A stretch of 18,040 nucleotides of DNA from an uncultured Collinsella sp. (GTDB lineage Bacteria > Actinomycetota > Coriobacteriia > Coriobacteriales > Coriobacteriaceae). A model generated the notes under the pieces. That model ran no database searches, was not told the DNA's origin, and saw only the letters and a program-made list of their open reading frames with translations. Position 1 is the first letter of the stretch, and every line of letters starts with the position of its first letter. The position numbers and the translations under genes are program-made. Where the stretch lies: NCBI GenBank assembly GCA_902464175.1, contig CABQHZ010000031.1:1-18040 (forward strand), in the 5' to 3' direction. Positions 13,826 through 18,040 of the stretch are shown in pieces.

Positions 13826-15367
13826 CTACTGTGCGGTACTGAGCGAACGCTTGACTGCATCACGCCAGCCCGCAAGGTTTTGCTCGCGGCGCTCGGCGGA
13901 CATGTGGGGAAGGAAGGTCCTAACGATCTGGGCATTTTGCTCCAGCTCTTCCAGGTCTTCCCAATAGCCGACGGCAAGACCCGCCAAGTACGCGGCACCA
14001 ATTGCCGTGGTCTCCACCGTCTCGCATTGCAGCACGGGGATATCCAGCAGGTCGGCCTGGAATTGCATGATGAACTCGTTGCGCGAGGCACCGCCATCGA
14101 CAGACAGGCGCTCAATCGAAAGCCCCACGTCCTGCTCCATGGCGCGCAGCACGTCGTAGCTCTGATATGCCATGGATTCGCAGGCGGCACGTACGATGGT
14201 CGCACGGCTCGAGGCGCCGGTCAGACCGCACACGATACCGCGAGCATGCGGGTCCCACCAGGGAGCACCCAAACCCGCAAAGGCGGGAACGAAGTAGCAG
14301 CCCTCGTTGTCGCTAATCGAAGCGGCGAGTTGTGCCGACTCGCTCACGCTCGAGATGATGCCCATGTTGTTGCGAAGCCAGTTCATCGTTGAGCCGGCGG
14401 CAAAAATAGAGCCCTCGAGCGCATAGCTGACTTTGCCGTCCGCAGCGATACCGATGGTGGAGACCAGGCCATTCTTGGATTCGACGATCTCGTCGCCGGT
14501 GTTCATGAGCATAAAGCAACCCGTGCCATAGGTGTTTTTGGTCTGGCCGGGACGGAAACAGCAGTGGCCGAACAGCGACGCCTGTTGGTCACCCGCCACG
14601 CCCATGATGGGCGGCATGTTGGTCATGATGTCGCTCGCGACGCGGCCGTAGTCGCCCGAGCTCCAGCGAACCTCGGGCATCATGGAACGTGGAACGTCAA
14701 AGAGTGCCAGCAGGTCGTCGTCCCAATCGAGCGTATGGATATTAAAGAGTGCCGTGCGGCTGGCATTGGTGTAGTCGGTGGCAAAGACCTGGCCGCCGGT
14801 GAGGTTGTAGATGAGCCAGGTGTCGATGGTGCCAAACATGAGGTCGCCCGCCGCCGCGCTTTCGCGTGCGCCGTCGACGTTGTCGAGAATCCACTGCACC
14901 TTGGAGGCCGAGAAATACGGGTCGAGCGTGAGTCCCGTGCGGGAGCGCACCAGCCCTTCTGCGCCCTGCTCGACAAGCTCGTCGATCAGAGGTGCGGTAC
15001 GGCGGCACTGCCATACGATGGCGTTATAGATCGGCTGACCGCTCACGCGGTCCCAGACCACCGTGGTCTCGCGCTGGTTGGAGATGCCGATGGCGGCAAT
15101 GCGGTCGGAGTGGATACCGCTCTTAAACTGGACTTCCATCATGACCGCGATCTGGCTGGCAAGGACCGCCATGGGGTCTTGCTCCACCCAGCCGGGACGC
15201 GGGAAGCTGGTTTTGACGCTGCGACGTGCCTGCGCGACGATGCATCCGTACTCGTCGACGATGGTCGCAAGTACCGAGGTGGTGCCGCAGTCGAGCGCCA
15301 TGATGTAGGAACCGCCAAAGTCAAACGAGGCATCTTCCATGCCCAGGCTGCCCAGATTCAACGACAT
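13826..15367 (-). CDS. glpK: Glycerol kinase
   Basis: A 513-residue FGGY-family kinase that phosphorylates glycerol to glycerol 3-phosphate with ATP. Both actin-like domains are complete: the phosphate loop DCGTTS (26-31), SNQRETT (97-102), RTGLTLDPYFSASK (about 143-156), the catalytic Asp in GVAGDQQASLFG (D260), GTGCFML (281-287) and the FGGY-type DGGASRNEF near 420-428. Two oddities are about 15-20 extra N-terminal residues and Cys where most glycerol kinases have Gln in DQGTTS. ATG 15367 is supported by AAAGG 8 nt upstream and lies 13 nt behind sua5, so the two are probably cotranscribed. NIHTLDWD contains a His in the region where Gram-positive enzymes are phosphorylated by HPr, but this local sequence alone does not prove such control. 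No glpF or glpO lies nearby. Confidence 0.97.
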   Translation of the reverse strand: MSLNLGSLGMEDASFDFGGSYIMALDCGTTSVLATIVDEYGCIVAQARRSVKTSFPRPGWVEQDPMAVLASQIAVMMEVQFKSGIHSDRIAAIGISNQRETTVVWDRVSGQPIYNAIVWQCRRTAPLIDELVEQGAEGLVRSRTGLTLDPYFSASKVQWILDNVDGARESAAAGDLMFGTIDTWLIYNLTGGQVFATDYTNASRTALFNIHTLDWDDDLLALFDVPRSMMPEVRWSSGDYGRVASDIMTNMPPIMGVAGDQQASLFGHCCFRPGQTKNTYGTGCFMLMNTGDEIVESKNGLVSTIGIAADGKVSYALEGSIFAAGSTMNWLRNNMGIISSVSESAQLAASISDNEGCYFVPAFAGLGAPWWDPHARGIVCGLTGASSRATIVRAACESMAYQSYDVLRAMEQDVGLSIERLSVDGGASRNEFIMQFQADLLDIPVLQCETVETTAIGAAYLAGLAVGYWEDLEELEQNAQIVRTFLPHMSAERREQNLAGWRDAVKRSLSTAQ

Positions 15368-15380
15368 CGCTTAAACCTTT

Positions 15381-16124
15381 CTATTGCATCGGGTCGGACA
15401 GGACCCGTTCGATCTCTGATGCGGGAAGTGCGCCTTGGCGCAGGATCTGGAGCTCGCCGTGCTGAAACGACACGATGGTCGAGGCGTCGCGACACGGGGT
15501 CTCACCGGCGTCGACGGCCACATCGACCCCCTCCAGGATGCGCTCCTCCACCGTGACAAAGCTTGCCGGCGCGGACGCGCCATGCGTGTTGGCGCTGGTG
15601 CAGGCAAGGGGGCTGCCACAGGCGCGGATGAGCGCCTGCACCACGGGCGAGGCCGAAGCGCGAAGTGCCACCGTGTCGTCGGCAGCGCGCATAAAGGTCG
15701 GCACGCAGGGGGCTGCCTTGACCACGATAGTCAGGGCTCCCGGCCAGCATCGTCGCGCGAGTATGCGGGCATCTTCCGGGATATCCACGCCATAGCGGTC
15801 GAGTGCTTCGACGCCATCGACCAGCCAAGCGACGGTTTGCGTGAGTTCACGTTGCTTGAGAGTGAAGATACGGCGATAGCCGGTGCCGAGCGCAGGAACT
15901 GCGGCGCCATTGACGGCAGCCTGCGGATCGCGCGGCCACGATGGGAATTCGCTTGTATCTTGGGGCACGGCGTCCGAGAAGGCGTTGACTGCCACGGCGA
16001 CACCGTAGACGGTCTCGGTCGGGATCAAAGCCAGGCCGCCGCGGCCGAGCACCTCGGCCGTGCGCTCGATGGCAAGCCGATGCGGCTCGCGCGTTCCCTC
16101 GTATACCCGATAGACCGTCTGCAT
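15381..16124 (-). CDS. Threonylcarbamoyl-AMP synthase (Sua5/YrdC/YwlC family)
   Basis: A 247-residue YrdC-domain protein that makes threonylcarbamoyl-AMP from threonine, bicarbonate and ATP for the t6A37 modification of ANN-decoding tRNAs. It shows PTETVYGVA (35-43), the IFTLKQR segment (86-92) giving the basic K90/R92 pair, WPGALTIV (127-134) and CTSANTHGASA (175-185). About 30 extra residues (roughly 50-82) separate the PTETVYG segment from the IFTLKQR helix, which are normally close together. It lacks the extra C-terminal Sua5 domain, so it is the short YrdC/TsaC form. It sits after prmC, as in many Gram-positives, but hicAB now intervenes. The ribosome site (AAGGGG) is rather far, 11 nt upstream. 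Confidence 0.92.
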   Translation of the reverse strand: MQTVYRVYEGTREPHRLAIERTAEVLGRGGLALIPTETVYGVAVAVNAFSDAVPQDTSEFPSWPRDPQAAVNGAAVPALGTGYRRIFTLKQRELTQTVAWLVDGVEALDRYGVDIPEDARILARRCWPGALTIVVKAAPCVPTFMRAADDTVALRASASPVVQALIRACGSPLACTSANTHGASAPASFVTVEERILEGVDVAVDAGETPCRDASTIVSFQHGELQILRQGALPASEIERVLSDPMQ

Positions 16125-16258
16125 GTGTATGCCAGCCCCTTACGCTCTGGTGCAAGTTTGTTTACTGTGGGGCATTCTCGCACGAAACGTTCAACCTATT
16201 TGCCCAGAGCGCATGTTGGTTTGGTGAGCGGCTCTAGTAGTCGGTGAAAGTGAGGGGG
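16125..16258 (-). other. hicB-sua5 intergenic region with long-range inverted repeat
   Basis: No gene is seen in this 134-nt gap. An inverted repeat pairs 16143-16155 (CGCTCTGGTGCAA) with 16200-16211 (TTGCCCAGAGCG), 12 bp with one bulged base, around a 44-nt loop. TTGAAC on the minus strand (16194-16189) could be a -35 box, but no convincing -10 follows. Any sua5 promoter here is unproven. Confidence 0.4.
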
Positions 16259-16705
16259 TTATTGGACTGCGACGAACTTCTTTGGCCTGCCGGCGTGGCG
16301 TTCTTGGGCGGCGTAGCGCTCGATGCTGTCTATCGTTATCATCCGACGGCCGTCGACGAGTTCAACATCGAGCTTTCCGGCTTTGACCAGCGCGGTAATC
16401 CGCGGAGCGGAGACTTTGAGGTCCAGCGCTGCGTCTTTAAATGTTCGGCACGCCGCTTCCCGAGCGTCCTCGTGGTCGATTTCGACTGAAAGGGCCACGA
16501 CCTCGGCCGAGCGTTCGTACCCCGCCGGAGTCAAACCGTTGTTGAGGTCGTCGGCCAAAAACGCCATCAGTGCCTCGGTGGCATGGGCAATCGCTTCTTC
16601 GCGCGTATCGCCATCGGCAAAGGCGCCGGGAATCTGCGGGAAGCTAGCGCAGTAACCATCGTCTTCTTTTATGAGAACGCAGTCATAGGTAAATCGCTGC
16701 CTCAT
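16259..16705 (-). CDS. hicB: HicB-family antitoxin
   Basis: A 148-residue antitoxin partner of HicA. The N-terminal HicB fold (about 5-56) has the typical YDCVLIKEDDGYCASFPQIPG start and a DGDTREEAIAHATEAL helix. The C-terminal part (about 93-133) looks like a small helix-turn-helix DNA-binding domain (VSAPRITALVKAGKL, then DGRRMITIDSIERYA). It should neutralise the HicA ribonuclease and repress the operon. I chose ATG 16705, with TTGGAGG 4 nt upstream. An in-frame GTG at 16750 would overlap hicA and adds residues without family likeness. The gene is 11 nt behind the hicA stop, the standard hicA-hicB order. Confidence 0.9.
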   Translation of the reverse strand: MRQRFTYDCVLIKEDDGYCASFPQIPGAFADGDTREEAIAHATEALMAFLADDLNNGLTPAGYERSAEVVALSVEIDHEDAREAACRTFKDAALDLKVSAPRITALVKAGKLDVELVDGRRMITIDSIERYAAQERHAGRPKKFVAVQ

Positions 16706-16716
16706 TTTGCCTCCAA

Positions 16717-16902
16717 CTACCATCCAGCTTGGCGACGAATACTTGCCCACGTGCCCTTCTTTGGTCGATCACCACCAGAGCCGTTCACGGTGACAACGCG
16801 GTCACCAGAAACATACTTAGCATGACTACCGACTTGCGCGACCTTCACGAATCCATCGTGCTTGAGTAGGGCAATGATTTCCCGAAAGGTAGGAGGTTGC
16901 AT
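16717..16902 (-). CDS. hicA: HicA-family mRNA interferase toxin
   Basis: A 61-residue toxin with the double-stranded-RNA-binding-like fold; HicA cleaves mRNA when free of HicB. The family layout is present: FREIIALLKHDGF (6-18), the catalytic-His segment GSHAKY (H27) and the C-terminal KKGTWASIRRQAG (48-60). The usual GSHH is GSHA here, so only the first histidine is kept. ATG 16902 has GAGG 7 nt upstream. The pair sits between prmC and sua5, genes often adjacent elsewhere, and has its own AT-rich promoter, which points to later insertion. Activity is not shown by sequence. Confidence 0.9.
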   Translation of the reverse strand: MQPPTFREIIALLKHDGFVKVAQVGSHAKYVSGDRVVTVNGSGGDRPKKGTWASIRRQAGW

Positions 16903-16926
16903 GGGCCGACCTCTTTCAGCCGTCCT

Positions 16927-16956
16927 AATTATAAACTACTTTATAATTTTTGCTAA
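16927..16956 (-). promoter_or_regulatory. hicAB promoter with overlapping palindromic operator
   Basis: On the minus strand TTAGCA (16956-16951), a 17-nt spacer and a perfect TATAAT (16933-16928) form the promoter, 26 nt before hicA. Across the -10 and spacer lies a perfect palindrome with 9-bp arms, AATTATAAA and TTTATAATT, around CTAC (16927-16948). Such a site suits autorepression by dimeric HicB. The stretch is strikingly A+T-rich compared with its neighbours. Confidence 0.75.
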
Positions 16957-16970
16957 CCAGTTAATAAATA

Positions 16971-18040
16971 TTACTGGCGTTGCTTGGGCTCGGTGACGAT
17001 GGCTCGGACAATGCGGGGGCGATCGGTGAGGTCATGGACGATACACACGTCCGAAAGGCCTGCTTGACGACAGAGCTCGGCCGCGGCGTCGAGCGCGCCC
17101 TCGTAGAGCTCGCAGGCAAACAGGCCGCCGGCACGCAGCATGTAGGGCGCCGCGTTGAGCAGGCGGCGGAAGATATCGAGACCGTCGGCACCGCCCTCGA
17201 GCGCCAGATCGGGCTCAAAGTCCTTGACCTCATGCGGCAGCGAGCGCATGACATCGGTGGGGATGTAGGGCGGGTTGGAGACGAGTACGTCAAAGGTGCC
17301 CCACTCTTCGCGGGGAATGGAGCTCACCAGGTTTGTGAGGCTAAAGGCAACCTCATCTGCCGTGAGGCCGAGGGTGTCGCGGTTTTTGGTGGCCAGATCG
17401 ATGGCGCGCGACTCGATATCGGTGGCGGTGCAGGTAACGTGGCCGCGGCGCTCCCAGGCAAGGGAGAGCGAAATGCAGCCCGTGCCGCAGCCGACCTCGA
17501 GAACGCGGGCAGTGCGGGGCTCGGCTGGGGCAGGTACGTTGGCCTCGGCGGCATCTTGCGCGGGAGTCGTCTGTTGGTCGTTGCCCTCAATGGCGATGCC
17601 GTATTCGTCGTGCTCGGGCTCGGGGGTTTCCATGGCCTCTGCTTCTGCTGCCTGCGCGGCGGCTTCCTCGGCCTCGCGGTCGGCCAGCTCCTCGGCATAG
17701 GCACGGCTGCCCAGTACGTCGCCGCCTAGCGCCGCCTCATCGGCAGCCGTGAGGTTGGCGGCACGGCGCTCGGCGGTCGCGCGCTCATCGGCCAGCGCGG
17801 CCTCGGCCTTGCGAGCCTGCTCGACCTCGTCGTTCCAAGGCAACTCAACACGCTGGCGGGCGCCGGCCTCGGGGCTCAGCACCTCGGCATCCAGATAGTT
17901 CAGGACTTCCTCGACGAGCATCTCGGTCTCGGGACGCGGGATGAGCACGCCGGGGGCGCACGCGACGTCGATCATACGAAACTGCGTGCTGCCCGTGATG
18001 TATTGCAGCGGCTCGCCCTTAGCGCGGCGGACAACGGCCG
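16971..18040 (-). CDS. prmC: Release-factor glutamine methyltransferase, 5' end outside window, with large insertion
   Basis: PrmC methylates the glutamine of the GGQ motif in release factors RF1/RF2 using S-adenosylmethionine. The frame stays open to the window edge: upstream of an internal ATG at 17975 it reads KGEPLQYITGSTQFRM, the conserved end of the PrmC N-terminal domain, so the true start is beyond 18040. After GVLIPRPETE come about 120 extra residues (17514-17882) rich in Ala, Glu and Asp, then the SAM motif VLEVGCGTGCISL, the catalytic NPPY (17266-17277) and LEGGADGLDIFRRLL. Normally only about 20-25 residues link the IPRPETE and SAM segments. The frame is intact, so this is an insertion rather than decay. 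hicAB follows directly. Confidence 0.93.
   Translation of the reverse strand, partial: AVVRRAKGEPLQYITGSTQFRMIDVACAPGVLIPRPETEMLVEEVLNYLDAEVLSPEAGARQRVELPWNDEVEQARKAEAALADERATAERRAANLTAADEAALGGDVLGSRAYAEELADREAEEAAAQAAEAEAMETPEPEHDEYGIAIEGNDQQTTPAQDAAEANVPAPAEPRTARVLEVGCGTGCISLSLAWERRGHVTCTATDIESRAIDLATKNRDTLGLTADEVAFSLTNLVSSIPREEWGTFDVLVSNPPYIPTDVMRSLPHEVKDFEPDLALEGGADGLDIFRRLLNAAPYMLRAGGLFACELYEGALDAAAELCRQAGLSDVCIVHDLTDRPRIVRAIVTEPKQRQ

Noticed and set aside
16971..17975. prmC starting at the internal ATG 17975
   Set aside because: The frame upstream stays open to the window edge and encodes the conserved GEPLQYI segment, so this Met is internal.

Overview
This window looks like chromosomal housekeeping DNA from a GC-rich Gram-positive. 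The gene order prmC - sua5 - (glpK) - upp - atpIBEFHAGDC - murA - LCP, together with the protein sequences and GGGGACGTTC-type hairpin repeats, suggests a Coriobacteriia member such as Collinsella. That placement is inferred from gene order and sequence feel, not from a database search. Nearly all genes lie on the minus strand and read right to left; only pepT is on the plus strand.

Reading along minus-strand transcription: the right edge holds prmC (release-factor glutamine methyltransferase, 5' end beyond the window), which carries a large acidic/alanine-rich insertion. A HicA-HicB toxin-antitoxin pair follows, with its own AT-rich promoter and a 9-bp-arm palindrome over the -10 box. Then come sua5 (threonylcarbamoyl-AMP synthase), glpK (glycerol kinase) and upp (uracil phosphoribosyltransferase). 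A 280-bp gap holds a candidate terminator for upp and the promoter of the ATP synthase operon. The operon is complete and canonical (I-a-c-b-delta-alpha-gamma-beta-epsilon) with very tight spacing or overlaps, except for a 124-nt leader before the c subunit. A strong terminator closes it, and murA (TTG start) begins immediately behind that terminator, followed by an LCP-family cell-wall ligase 12 nt later.

The left part holds the plus-strand pepT (tripeptidase) convergent with the LCP gene. The 376-bp region between them contains terminators for both and a short array of hairpin repeats. pepT is divergent from a DtxR-family metal-dependent repressor, which appears to form an operon with a zinc-type homocysteine S-methyltransferase. 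A perfect 18-bp palindrome sits between the two divergent promoters and is the best candidate operator for the repressor. The first 160 bases hold no gene I can support.

I did not find a clearly new multi-gene system. The points most worth a second look are the divergent DtxR-type operator circuit, the prmC insertion, the hairpin-repeat array, the hicAB operator, and the terminator placed directly in front of murA.
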